Of a stretch of DNA of 64,000 bases, positions 11,936 to 21,834 are shown one piece after another. Numbering within the stretch: the stretch's first letter is position 1; each line of letters begins with the position of its first letter. This DNA is from Stictocephala bisonia. Lineage: Eukaryota; Arthropoda; Insecta; Hemiptera; Membracidae. The DNA lies in contig JAQJVL010000201.1 of the NCBI GenBank assembly GCA_035578905.1, forward strand, positions 186,001-250,000, written 5' to 3'. Both the position numbers and the translations under genes were made by a program. The notes beneath the pieces are model-generated. The model searched no databases. It was not told the origin of the DNA and was given only the letters and a program-made list of their open reading frames with translations.

Positions 11936-12332
11936 ATTTCAGTAAAAAACAGTACGAAACATACTTCAAGCACCCTGGTGTAATAATAACACCACCATCC
12001 ATAAAGACTCAAACATCACTTTTGTCAATACCGAAATTACTAAATTTAGCATTCGATATTTGGACAATCATCCAAATCACCTGGCCCTGAATCTTTTAGA
12101 CAATAGTAACGCTGTGTACAGACTGAAAAGACAAAACGTATTAGATCTTCCAGTAAGTTTTGTAATATACCGTACTTTGTTATTTTGTGTAACTATTTGT
12201 AATGTAAAGCAATGTTTATGTTAGCCACGTCATTAGACGTGTGTTAACCCATGTTATATTATTTAACCTCACATTTACTTATTGTTCAACTATGAATAGA
12301 TTGTAAATACAAATAAATGTTATGAAAAAAAA
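11936..12332 (+). pseudogene. Jockey-type LINE C-terminus and 3' UTR with poly(A)
   Basis: On the plus strand about 12008-12155 reads DSNITFVNTEITKFS, RYLDNHPNHLALNLLDNSN and AVYRLKRQNVLDLP, a typical extreme C-terminus of Jockey-like ORF2 (HPNxLxxxLxD...RLKRxxxLDLP). It is followed by a roughly 150-bp 3' UTR and an A-rich tail at 12318-12329. Orientation is opposite to the RT fragment on its left. Confidence 0.6.
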
Positions 12333-12340
12333 TGTTCATA

Positions 12341-12628
12341 TCAACACTTTATAAAATAATCATTCATGACATCAGGTTCAATAGAAAACTTACTGTGCTT
12401 ACCGCTGTTTGCAACATTATTACTAATTAGTTTCCAAGCAGTTTTACATTTATTACTAGACCCCTCAATCTGTTTAGAGTTGTAGGTTTTCTTAGCTTCC
12501 AAAAGTGCTGCATTATATCTATTTCTACACTTACAATAGGCTAACCTAGAAATATCAGTCTGAAATCTATTGCTTATATCTAACATAGTTAACAAACTCA
12601 CTTCGCTTGTTGGGGGCTTCGCCCCCAA
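12341..12628 (-). pseudogene. LINE ORF2 linker between endonuclease and RT, distal part
   Basis: A 95-codon frame contains LAYCKCRNRYNAALLEAKKT, the segment ending GSSNKCKTAWKLISN, and ends near MNDYFI. The pattern 'K..RN.Y...L..AKK.Y...I..S....K..W..I' is characteristic of the linker just before the RT in CR1/L2/Jockey elements. It looks like the continuation of the linker ending at 15206, displaced by the inserted repeats. The start of the frame overlaps a GGGGGC-TTCG-CCCCC hairpin near 12609 that probably belongs to the insertion edge. Confidence 0.6.
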
Positions 12629-12719
12629 ACCCCTTAAAGTTCAGGCCAATTTATTGAATATAAACAGTTAAATACAATTTATATTGTATTCAGTATAGAT
12701 TTACCTACCTTAATTACGA

Positions 12720-13915
12720 GTGTCTACCCAAATTGATCAAGGGGGCTACCTAAGTTGATCACGGGATCTATCTAAGTTAATCTTGAGTCTGCCCAAATTG
12801 ATGACAGGCACTATTCAGGTTAGTCACGAGGGCTACCTATGTTGATCACGGGTGGCTATCCAAGTTGATCGAGAAGGGGCTACCCAAGTTAAATCACAGA
12901 GTTACCCAAGAAGATAATATGTGATTACTTAATTTGATAAAGATGGACCACCAATGTTGATCACAGGAGGCTACCCAAGTTAATCAGGAGGGGGTTACTC
13001 AAGTTGACCATGGAGGTCTACCTAAGTTGACCGCGAGGGGCTACACAAAATAAACAAGTAATGAGTAGTTTTTGGTTATCAAAATTGATCAAGAAGGGCT
13101 ACCCAAGTTTATACAGGTAGTTACACAATTTGTTCACGGGTGGGGGCTACTCAAGCTTATATTGGGGGAAGTGTACCCCAGTCTATCATGGATACTACCC
13201 AAGTTAATCATGCTTCCACCATCTTAATCAAGGTGGGTTACCCAAGTCGATTAAGGTGGCTAACCAAGTAGATCACGGGACTTACCCAAGATGATCAAGG
13301 GTGCTACCAAAGTTGATAGTGGATGCTATCACATTTAATAATGGGAGATGCAACCCTGCTTATCATGGATATTACCCAATTTCATCATGGTTCCTACCCA
13401 TGTTAATCGAGGGTGCTACCCGTAATGATTAGGGGTAGTTGATCACGGGGGAATATCTACATTGATTAAGGGTGGCTACTTAAGTTGATCATGGCTGGCT
13501 ACCTAAGATAATCACGGTCGGCTACCGTAGTTGATTATGGGGGCTACATACGTTGATCATAGGCAGCTACCTAAGTTGATCCTGTGGGGCTACCTACGGC
13601 TGATCACAGGTGAATTCCAATATGATAAGGGTGGCTACCTAAGTTGTTTAGCAGGAGCTTTCCAAGTGGTTTGTGGATTATTACAGGCTAGCACAAGATT
13701 ATTACGGGTGGTTACCATAGTGGATTATGGGGGACTATAAAAGATCATCATATCCTAAACGGTTAACCTCATTGATCTGGGGTGCTACCCAAGATGATCA
13801 CGGATGATTATCCAAGTTGATCACAGGGGTGTCCCAACATGATCACAGGAGCTAACCAAGGTCACCACGGGGAGTTGCCTAAATTGATGACGGGTTTCTA
13901 CCGAAGTTGATCAAA
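12720..13915. repeat. Degenerate minisatellite, ~30-bp unit
   Basis: About forty diverged copies of a unit close to AAGTTGATCACGGGGGCTACC are strung head to tail for nearly 1.2 kb. Spacing and sequence vary, the conserved words being TTGATCA, GGCTACC and CCAAGTT. No coding frame persists; the 69-codon frame at 13531-13740 is just repeat translation. It sits inside the insertion that splits the CR1-type element. Confidence 0.85.
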
Positions 13916-13919
13916 TGAG

Positions 13920-14790
13920 CGGGTAAACGTAGATGTAACGTAAATAGTGTGCAAGGTTTTAAGCACACTATTTACGTTATGAAGGTTTGTATTCATGTTG
14001 AAATTGGTGAACATATTTTTATGAAATAACTTGTTTTTGAAAGAAAAAAAAAACAAAACTCATCTTTGCCGACTTTTTGTGAGGTAAGTATAATTTATAC
14101 AACATAGAGGTGTATAACCATTCCCAATATTATAACGAGTGTCTACCAAAGATTATCACAAGGAACTTTCCGAGTTGAACACAAAGGCTGGTCAACAGAG
14201 TGGAAAACGTAAATATTGTGCAAGGTTTTAAGTATCCAGCTTGTTTAAATCATTCTTAAACGGGAAGATACATTAAAAAAATCACATTTTTGACAAAACT
14301 CAACTTTATCGACTTTTTCTGAGGAAACGATAGAATATACCACAAAAGTGTGTATGACACCATTTGTACAGAATTTAATTGTTAATTTGAATACTTCATT
14401 AGGTGTTATCTAAACTAAACATTACAGCTTTTTTAAAATAAAAACCTCAACTTTGCAAACAGGTAAGTGTTTTATCATCAGCCATTTTGATTTTATTGGG
14501 TTATGAAAAGTGCAAAATCTAATTGTATAGTATTTTATTTTTTTCAGAAAATGTGAAGGTATATAGTATGTAAGGTTTTAAGTTTCTGGCTTAATTTAAT
14601 CTTGCTTAAATAGGAGAAACTCTTTTAAGAAAAATCACATGTTTTCAACACAACTTAACTTTACCGACTTTGTGAGGAAAATATAGTATGTACCACAAAA
14701 ATGTAAGTAACCCTTTTTATACAGAAATAATATAATAATTTCAATATTTCATTAGATGCTATCTAAACTAATTATTAAAGCTTTAATAAA
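13920..14790. repeat. Three diverged copies of a ~300-bp repeat
   Basis: Blocks beginning near 13930, 14205 and 14560 share GTGCAAGGTTTTAAG, AAAACTCAACTTTATCGACT and GAGGAAA...TATACCACAAAA in the same order. This indicates an imperfect tandem array of a roughly 270-330 bp unit downstream of the minisatellite. The first copy carries a perfect inverted repeat (13936-13979). No coding capacity is seen. Confidence 0.65.
13936..13979. repeat. Perfect 17-bp inverted repeat
   Basis: TAACGTAAATAGTGTGC at 13936-13952 is exactly complementary to 13963-13979, with a 10-base loop. It could form a cruciform or hairpin. Confidence 0.9.
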
Positions 14791-14794
14791 ACAA

Positions 14795-15130
14795 AAACTC
14801 CTGCGTCTGCTCAATGGTTGCCATTGACGTGGAAACTACTAGTGAAGTCTGGGGTGTCCATGTTGGATGGTAGTCAAGGTTCGGATGTTATGTAGGGAAG
14901 AGAACTAAGTGTACGATTTGTCAGTTAGCTGAAAATCAAACCAACACTACGTGGTTCGGATTCCACAGATGTATGTCCCTTAGTTGCCCTGGCTGTTGGG
15001 CTATTAATAAATTGCCCTTTCTGAGAAACAGTTGCACTCAATTAATAACCAGACTAGACTCATATCATCATTCATATTCGCCTTAAAATACATACAACGT
15101 TGTGTCAGCGTCTCATTTGTAATAATAAGA
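14795..15130 (+). repeat. SINE-like dispersed repeat, copy 2
   Basis: This is the second copy of the repeat at 8290-8690, same strand and same order of blocks. The T-arm-like hairpin GTGGTTCGGATTCCAC is at 14951-14966, followed by CCCTGGCTGTTGGGC and the 3' block ending GTCAGCGTCTCATTTG. It is part of the insertion that splits the CR1-type element. Confidence 0.65.
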
Positions 15131-15205
15131 ATAAGTGAGCTACACAAGCTACACATCTAATATAGATATTAGATTCTTTTTCATGGAAGCAAGTTGAGAT
15201 GTGTA

Positions 15206-16207
15206 CTATTGTGTATTTACATTTTTCTTATTTCTACCTAAGTGATTATTAACTTTGCAACATCTCAGAGGAACGCATAAATTAAAAGTGTACAAAAAAC
15301 TATGAAAGAAACTTTTAAAAGCAATAATTGAATTGTAATCAGGTATGTTGAATATTGTGAACCAGTCAAATGTAGCAAGAGAGTATGTAAAATTTGTCAA
15401 CTTGACTAAGCTCATTGGTCTGGTAAACACCACCTTTGAGTTGCCAGTGTTCTTTATATGAGACCAGTGTTCATTGTTACTTCTAATATTAAAAAGCAAA
15501 TACTTAATTAAAATCCATTACTGTAGTTGATTCAGGGCTAACATTTACATTGGTAAAAACATTCAATACCTCTAGTTGCTGTAGAGTTACTGCATTTTAA
15601 ATTAAATTGTTTCAATAAATAATTCAGTTTCCTAACACTGCTTTTGTCAGTTGTGATAACAAATTGAGTTTAATTCATCCCCCTATTACAATTTTGAAAT
15701 TATTATAAATTGGCTTAAAAAATTAACAGATTCTTCATTTATCCATAAAAATATTAGTCACCATCGGGTAATCTGTGTAGTGATACAATAATTAACTTAG
15801 TCACGAATTACAATTCTAGTGGCCTCAAAATGAAACTCCTCACATAGAAAATTTAAATCTATCTTACTATAAGTTAATTCAAGCGAATCACACAAGTATA
15901 TAGCTACCCCACCCCAAATATGTTGCTTCCTACAGTAACTATTGATTAAGTTAAAGTTATCAGTTCTAGCAAAGGGTATGGCTGATTCAACATACCAGTG
16001 CTCACTTAGACATATGACATTGCATTGGTTGTCAAGTTCAAAGTCACTTAAGACTAGCTCTTTCCTTTTTAGGCCTTGTATATTTAGATAGCACACTTTT
16101 ACTGACAATTTTGAATTCTGTTCAATACAATGTAACTTATCTATGGAAGTTTTAACTATACCCTGATTCAGGTTCTGAACTGGTGACTTGAGCTCAATTC
16201 TGACCAA
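15206..16207 (-). pseudogene. CR1-type ORF2: AP endonuclease domain and proximal linker
   Basis: The frame 16207-15797 encodes the start of an exonuclease-endonuclease-phosphatase domain: CYLNIQGLKRKELVL, CNVICLSEHWYVES (the SEHW/TETW-like metal-site Glu) and GGVAIYL. After a stop, the reading continues with frameshifts through IIVSLHRLPDGD and a GGDFN-like remnant IVIGG, then CLTNVFTN-like text. From 15499 there is a second clean frame (HWSHIKNTGNSKVVFTRP, LATFDWFTIFNIPDYNS) corresponding to the linker before RT. The domain makes the target-site nick in LINE retrotransposition. Numerous frame breaks make this a relic. Confidence 0.75.
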
Positions 16208-16209
16208 GT

Positions 16210-16840
16210 CTATGATTTCAGCAAGAGGCTCGGTCCGACAGGGCCGTTTCCCTGAACAGACCTAGTATCAAGTTGCATAGGCCTACATATTTCAGTTGAC
16301 TTAACTGTTAAATTTGATTCATTCAAATAGGCTTTAATTATTTGACTTACGGTTCTAGCTAAGTTTAATTTACCTATGTAACTAAAGTGATGCACGTGGT
16401 GATAATCGCGCTTACAGTTTGTTGTGTTTAAGATACACACATTTTTGTAGGGCTGGCAAATGGACTTCAGATGCATGTTGCTCTCTTGCACAATTGTATT
16501 GATAGGAGACTCGGGTGGGAGATTATGACGGTGAGGGACGTTGACGACAATTACGTTGATGTCAATCAGTTCTTCGAGCGCACTGATAAGCGTGGTGATG
16601 GCATCCTGGGGTGATTCACGAGCAACATCATTTGCTCCAGCCGTGATAATAAGAAAGCCTTTATTGCACAGTTTAGGCAAATTATTACTGCTTGGGCCTA
16701 CAACTTGTCTCATGGTGGCACTGGGCTCTTTACAAAGCCAGATACATTGAACTTTTTACTATTGAGATTGACCTGTAGATGAGAAGATATTTTCCTGCCA
16801 TAGCTGTCAGTGTGACAGTGTATAACAGTACTTTGTGGTC
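16210..16840 (-). pseudogene. ORF1 SGNH/GDSL-like esterase domain of CR1-type LINE
   Basis: The main 167-codon frame (16713-16210) contains IITAGANDVARES, matching block III (GxND) of SGNH hydrolases. After the conserved VVNVPHRHNLP segment comes a C-terminal HHVHHFSYIGKLNLAR block in the position of the catalytic Asp/His region. A one-base frameshift near 16730 separates it from block I, which reads TDSYGRKISS with the nucleophile Ser. Esterase domains in ORF1 are established for CR1-group LINEs, where their role is thought to concern membranes or particle formation. It lies directly upstream of the endonuclease, as expected for ORF1 followed by ORF2. Confidence 0.75.
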
Positions 16841-17149
16841 TACTTGAGAAGTAAGTTTTAGAACACATTTGTTTCTTGGGATTGGTTTGAGCAGAGGTTT
16901 TCTTAGGAGCTGGTCTAGGCCTATATGATGTGCTGTTTGACTGAGATTCAATTTGAGAGAGAGATGAAAATCTAGTGCGAAGTGATCATTATCATTGACA
17001 GATACAGTTGGTAGATGAGTTGTTTGCCTACCTTGATTCTATCTCTTAGAGCGACGAACAGATTCCCATCCTCTAGCTGGGTTAGGCCAAGGTGTAACAG
17101 TACAAATCATGTAGTTCTGGCAACTTTAAATTTCTAAAAGTTTCTTATC

Positions 17150-17362
17150 ATTATTCAACTGTTCATTTACTAGCCTAAGTTCATTTATGTCCTTGTTTAG
17201 CTTTGAAATCATGGAGTCCTTACTTGAGAGATTGGCGGTAGTCTCAGTGTTCTTTTGACTGACCATGCAAGCGTGACAAAACCAAGTTTCTTCCTCATTT
17301 AAGACAGCTATGTCAATTTGAGCACATTTTGTATGAATCCATAAACTACATTTATCACACTA
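17150..17362 (-). pseudogene. ORF1 PHD finger (C-terminal half) plus coiled coil of CR1-type LINE
   Basis: The minus strand reads CDKCSLWIHTKCAQIDI followed by ETWFCHACM, i.e. the C-x2-C...W-x-H-x2-C...W-x-C-x2-C second half of a PHD finger. It continues in the same frame with a Lys/Asn/Glu-rich helical stretch (ISKLNKDINELRLVNEQLNN) to a stop. The first half of the finger is missing because the element's 5' side is cut at 17362, where an unrelated RT begins. PHD plus esterase is a known ORF1 layout of CR1-type elements. Confidence 0.7.
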
Positions 17363-17860
17363 TTTTGATGTAAATACCAATCCAACATCGTCAGCATATA
17401 AGAAATATTTAATATTTGTGGAGTTCATATTTTTCGGAATATTGTTTAATTAAATATTAAAAAGTAATGGACCCGCAGGAGATCCTTGTGGTACACCATA
17501 TTTAATTTCTTTACCTTCTGAAAGTTGACCATTAATTTCTACGAATTGAAATCTAAGTTCCAAGTATGATTTCATCAATTTTAGTGAATTACTATCAAAT
17601 ACATAGTAATTTAACTTTTGAAGAAGAATTTCATGGTTTATACTATCAAATGCTTTTGAATAATCAAAAATTAATAAACCAAACAACTTTCCCACTCTCA
17701 ATAATTTGAATGCATTTAGAAGTTATACTTTGAACAGCATCAATTGTACAGTGTTTTTTTTTCTAAAACCATATTGTTTTTCAGTAAATGGATTATTATC
17801 TTTAAAATAAATGTAAATTTGTTCAAATAGTAGTGATTCAATGGCAAAGTTTGTACTGTA
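17363..17860 (-). pseudogene. LINE reverse transcriptase core fragment
   Basis: The minus strand reads, with one frameshift, FEQIYIYF, NNPFTEKQYGFRKK, then in the 17701-17450 frame LLIFDYSKAFDSINHEILL, YGVPQGSPAGPLLFNI, and after one more stop IKYFLYADDVGLVF. The full catalytic set is visible: palm A Asp in DYSKAFD and the YADD pair. It is more AT-rich than the adjacent CR1 pieces and ends abruptly at 17362, so it belongs to a different element, possibly the minus-strand Ulp1/esterase element whose endonuclease ends at about 21835. Confidence 0.8.
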
Positions 17861-17899
17861 CTTACACACATATGAACAGATTGCAAAACAGTAAATAAA

Positions 17900-19516
17900 C
17901 TAAACATGAAAAAAATCTGTCATTTTCTTCTGCTTCTTTGTACGCAAACCTTCGTTAACCGCTTTTTCTTGAATGTATTTCAAAACTAAAACGTTGTTGA
18001 CGTCTAGGTCACGTTCCTCACACCAGCGAATCAAAGTGTTGGCAGCAGACAAAGCTTCATCACAGCTGATCACGTATTTTTTCTCCGTCTCCACGGCCTC
18101 TTCAATTGTGTCGTTTTGTGTTATGATTTCTTGAAGAATCTCTTCATCTGTTTGTTCTGCACCCAGGTTATCGTCTAACACCCATCTTATTAGTTCTTCC
18201 AATAATTCTTGTTGGACGTTAGTTTGATTACAAAGTAAAATGGTTTCTTCCACTACACGATTGTTATCTTGGGTGTTGTCGTCATCTTCCCGTTGGTTTT
18301 CATCATCTTTATTTTGGAGGAGGGGGTTATGTGGTGGCCAAACATTTTCCCAGGATTTTATAAGTGTTGATGGCTGGACTTGTTGCCACGCAAAAGCTGC
18401 ATTAAGAATAGCGTCCTTAATGTCAAACTTTTTCAACAGTGTTGTAATGTCTGCATCTGGTTGGCAAACAATATCCATAAGTAGGCGTTTTTTGTAATGC
18501 GCCTTTAGAGTTTTGATAACATTCTGATCCATTGGCTGAATCAGAGCAGTTGTGTTTTTTGGTAAATACATGACCTCGATGTATCCATCGGCTGTTTTTG
18601 CTTTTAATTCTTCTGATTTTGGATGCCCAGGAGCATTATCTAATAATAAAAGAGCCTTTAATGGCAGATTATTAGCCTTTAAATGCTGTTTTACTTCTTT
18701 TACAAAATGATTATTATACCAGTCTAGGAAGATTTCTTGGGTCACCCACGCCTGACTTTGGTTCATATAAACCACTGGAAGAGTTTCAAGATTGGTGTTT
18801 TTAAACGCCCTAGGTTTCTTACTTTTACCTACAGCTAACAGTTTTAACTTATGACTCCCGGCACCATTTGAACACACCATCAAAGTGATCCTTTCTTTTT
18901 AAAGTTTCCTGCCGGCAATATTCTGTTCATCCCTTGTTACAAACGTTTTGGTTGGAAGTTGCCGCCAATTAAGGCCGGTTTCATCGGCATTGTAAACTTG
19001 TTCGGCAGTTAGGCCCAATTCAGTAATTTTTGTGTCTAGGCGTGTGATGAAGTTGTCAATATCTGTCTCATCGGCAGACAGTTTCTCTCCGCTCATCTGC
19101 AAAAACCGAATACCATGCCGTTTTTTAAAATTTTCAAACCAGCCATCGCTTGCTCGAAAATCGTCTTTATTAGTTATTTCACGATAAAAGAACTTTGCTT
19201 TTTCTTTTAAAATATCCCCAGAAATTGGGGCATTTCTGTTTCTTTCTTGTCGAAACCACGCATGAAGAGCTTCTTCAGCTTGAGGAAATTCACTCATTTT
19301 AAACGTTTTTCTGTTTGAATTATCCTCGGCAGATTTTATAAAGTTTTCAATTTTTTCCAGATTTTTTACAATGTCATAAACTGTAGGCCGGCCTATGCCA
19401 AACACTTGAGAAATTACCGTAGGGGTTTCGCCACGGTCATATCTCTTAATCATGTCCCACTTTTCTGAAATTGATAGTGTTTTATGCTTACGTTTGGTTC
19501 CACTTGTGCTCGCCAT
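17900..19516 (-). pseudogene. Tigger/pogo transposase (CENP-B/jerky-like), one nonsense mutation
   Basis: The protein starts MASTSGTKRKHK and has an N-terminal helix-turn-helix (LSISEKWDMIKRYDRGET), a second CENP-B-type DNA-binding domain (EEALHAWFRQERNRN, FYREITNKDDFRASDGWFEN) and a DDE nuclease. The acidic residues are in YNADETGLNW, LLDNAPGHP and QPMDQNVI. An in-frame TAA at 18899-18901 (between AGRKL and KERITL) is the only interruption; the frame is otherwise open for about 540 codons, near normal family length. The tail is acidic and the last residues are QKKMTDFFHV, matching a PCNA-interacting (PIP) box. ATG at 19516 is chosen because the preceding codons lack similarity. It cuts and pastes the element at TA sites. 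Confidence 0.9.
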
Positions 19517-19764
19517 CATATACCACACCAAATATACTGTACAGAACTCTTAACTACAGTATTTACACTTACATACAGTTACTTTGCACTTACATATACT
19601 TAAATACAATTACAGTTACATATTTACAATTACAATGCTACAGTACACAAAAACTGTTCAAATTTCACACACTAAATAAAAAGGAAGAAGCACTTGTACT
19701 GCACTATGCTACACGGAAATACCGATGCGTCAATCCTGTTGAGACAGGAAACGAAGGTTGTTGA

Positions 19765-19822
19765 CCGTGTCGGACTACCGAGCGTGTCGGACTATTAAGT
19801 GTCGGACTACCGCGAGTCAACT
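19765..19822 (-). repeat. Tigger terminal inverted repeat with subterminal repeats
   Basis: The terminus CAGTTGACTCGCGGTAGTCC (reverse strand) lies next to TA. Three direct GTGTCGGACTA copies lie within 45 bases. No partner was seen at the other end. Confidence 0.8.
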
Positions 19823-21830
19823 GTATACACTATGTAAAAATAAGTTAAGAAAAGTGACTAAAATGGCAAAACTTATGTATAATAATAATAAAATAAAATT
19901 AGCTGACAATGTATCAAGTGCCTCTTGGCAGATTATCAATAATGAATTGGGAAACCTAATGCTAGTGTGATGTTAGATAAATTACAGATTAAAGATAGTA
20001 ATAGATTGATTAAGTTAGGAGCGGAGGTAGCTAATTTATTAAACAAACACTTCCTTACCGTCAGGGATAGATTGAGTTTGTCCCAAACTTAAATGCTGCA
20101 ATGAAATCCTGCGAAGAGTACCGTAACAAGGTAGAGGAAACACTGTTCCTATGGCCAATCCAAATCAGTGAAGTAGTTTCTGTTATCAGCAAGGTTAAAA
20201 ATAAAAGGTCGGCAGGATGGGACGAAATTCCGATGTTCCTTGTCAAGCATATATCAACCATCATTGCACCTCACTTAACTTACATTTTCAATTATTCACT
20301 TTCCTTAGGGGTGTTTCCAAAATTGGCCAAATATTCGGTCATAAAACCTATTAAAAAGAAAAATGATCCTGATCTTGATAATTTCCGCCCTATATCTTTA
20401 GAGCAAATTTTTTCCAATATATTGAAACGTTTAATTTTAAATCAATTGCTCCCATTTCTTGCAAAACATAATATAATCAATAAAGAACAGTATGGGTTAC
20501 GGGAAAACTTAGCCACTGTCGACGCAATACTTAAATTCACTGATATGGTTCACAATGGACTTGAAAGCAGGCTGCCGTCAGCGGGCGTCTTTTGCGACTT
20601 GACGAAAGCCTTCGATACTATGAGTAGAAGTATCTTGATTGAAAAAATGGACAGATATGGCATTCGTGGTATTTCGAAAAAGTTATTTAGTTCATACTTT
20701 AGTGACAGATATCAGAGAGTAATTGTTGACGACGAAAAAGGAACGTATTACTCACACTGGAAAAAAGTGTTGTGGGGTATCCTCAAGGATCTATTTGTGG
20801 GCCAATACTATTCATCATCTTTATGGCCGATCTTCCTTCTTACTCAAAAGTAAATATGGCCAATATATGGCAATATGCACATGACACCTCAGCCCTAGTG
20901 AGGAGCGTCACTCCACAGTGTCTGTCCAGTAGAGTAACTGAATTTTTAGAGGGCTTAAATAATTGGTTTGGTGCCAACGGTCTAAAATTGAATCCTTTAA
21001 AAACGCATATAATAGACTTTTCAAAATCTAATTTGAAATTTCCTCCCTACACAAATCTGGCCGTACAACCATTTACTAAATTCCTTGGCATTTATATAGA
21101 CCCACAATTAACATTTTATAAGCATATTGACTATCTGGCTAAAAGACTTACTTCAGTTTGTTTTTCTCTGAAAGTTTTATCTAATTGTGTATCTGATGAT
21201 GTAATTAAAAGAGTCTATTTTTCTAATTTTCAAAGTTTAGCTACTTATGGATTAGTCGTTTGGAGAAGCACGGGAGCAGAACATTTTAACAGGATTTTCA
21301 AAATACAAAAAAAGCTATTAGGATATTATTCAAAAAGCCACGCAGATATCATTGTAGATCAGAATTTATATCAAGGAAAATCTTAACACTTCCAAGCCTA
21401 TATGTTTAAGAAATCTGTAAATATTATATTAAAAATAAAAATAAATTTGGCAATCCTTATAATTCAAATTATAACACAAGACAGCATTATATATACTACC
21501 CATTCCACAGCACCAGTAAATTTGAGCGATCTACTTACTACACAACATGCAGAATAATAAATAAGTTCATCAAATAAAATACAATCATCAATTTTGATAA
21601 ATCATTTTTAAGGAAGGTCAAGAGGCTTTTGATGGATAGCGCTTTTTATTCAAGTTCATGAATGCTGAAATAGGGCCATTATTTTAAACTCTGTACTTAC
21701 TAGGACTAATTAATAGATTTTTAGAATATTATTATTGATTAAGTATTGTTCCAGATGGATGTATAATTAATGACAATTCCTATGTACATCATTGTATTCT
21801 AATTGGAAATAAACGTCTTATGTCTTATAC
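19823..21830 (+). pseudogene. LINE ORF2 linker, reverse transcriptase and C-terminus
   Basis: Directly after the Tigger end the plus strand reads CKNKLRKVTKMAKLMYNN and SASWQIINNELGN (linker). From 20101 it reads ISKVKNKRSAGWDEIP, DLDNFRPISL, INKEQYGLREN and VFCDLTKAFDTM (palm A Asp). After a frameshift near 20775 it continues with GYPQGSICGPILFIIFMADL and YAHDTSALV where YADD is expected, then FLGIYIDPQLTFYKHI and ATYGLVVW. A further frame break at 21386 is followed by a C-terminal block (FDKSFLRKVKRLLM). The catalytic YADD is mutated to YAHD. It resembles CR1/L2/Daphne-like RTs and ends near 21835, where minus-strand endonuclease sequence starts. Confidence 0.85.
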
Positions 21831-21834
21831 ATGT

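Larger units (their letters stand above)
12341..17362 (-). mobile_element. CR1-type non-LTR retrotransposon, interrupted relic
   Basis: Minus-strand pieces appear in the order expected for a CR1-type element: PHD finger and coiled coil (17150-17362), SGNH esterase (16210-16840), AP-type endonuclease (15500-16207), endonuclease-RT linker (15206-15499 and 12341-12628). A PHD finger plus esterase in ORF1 upstream of an endonuclease/RT ORF2 is known for CR1-group elements. About 2.5 kb of foreign repeats (12640-15170) split the linker, and the RT domain itself is missing. Its 5' end abuts a different RT fragment at 17363. All reading frames are broken. Confidence 0.7.
17890..19822 (-). mobile_element. 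Tigger/pogo-type DNA transposon
   Basis: One terminus is clear: on the minus strand the element begins CAGTTGACTCGCGGTAGTCC at 19822 downward, next to a TA, as pogo/Tigger elements do. The word GTGTCGGACTA occurs three times within 19765-19808 as subterminal repeats that may bind transposase. The transposase gene occupies 17900-19516. The opposite inverted repeat is not found: 74 bases after the transposase stop the sequence is already an unrelated RT, so the 3' end has been lost. Confidence 0.85.

Noticed and set aside
12604..12640. GGGGGC-TTCG-CCCCC hairpin considered as a Helitron 3' end
   Set aside because: No CTRR follows at the right distance on either strand and no Helitron coding lies nearby. 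It is kept only as a possible insertion edge.
12720..13915. Regular repeats considered as a CRISPR array
   Set aside because: Units are degenerate, spacers do not exist as unique equal-length segments, and the genome is eukaryotic.
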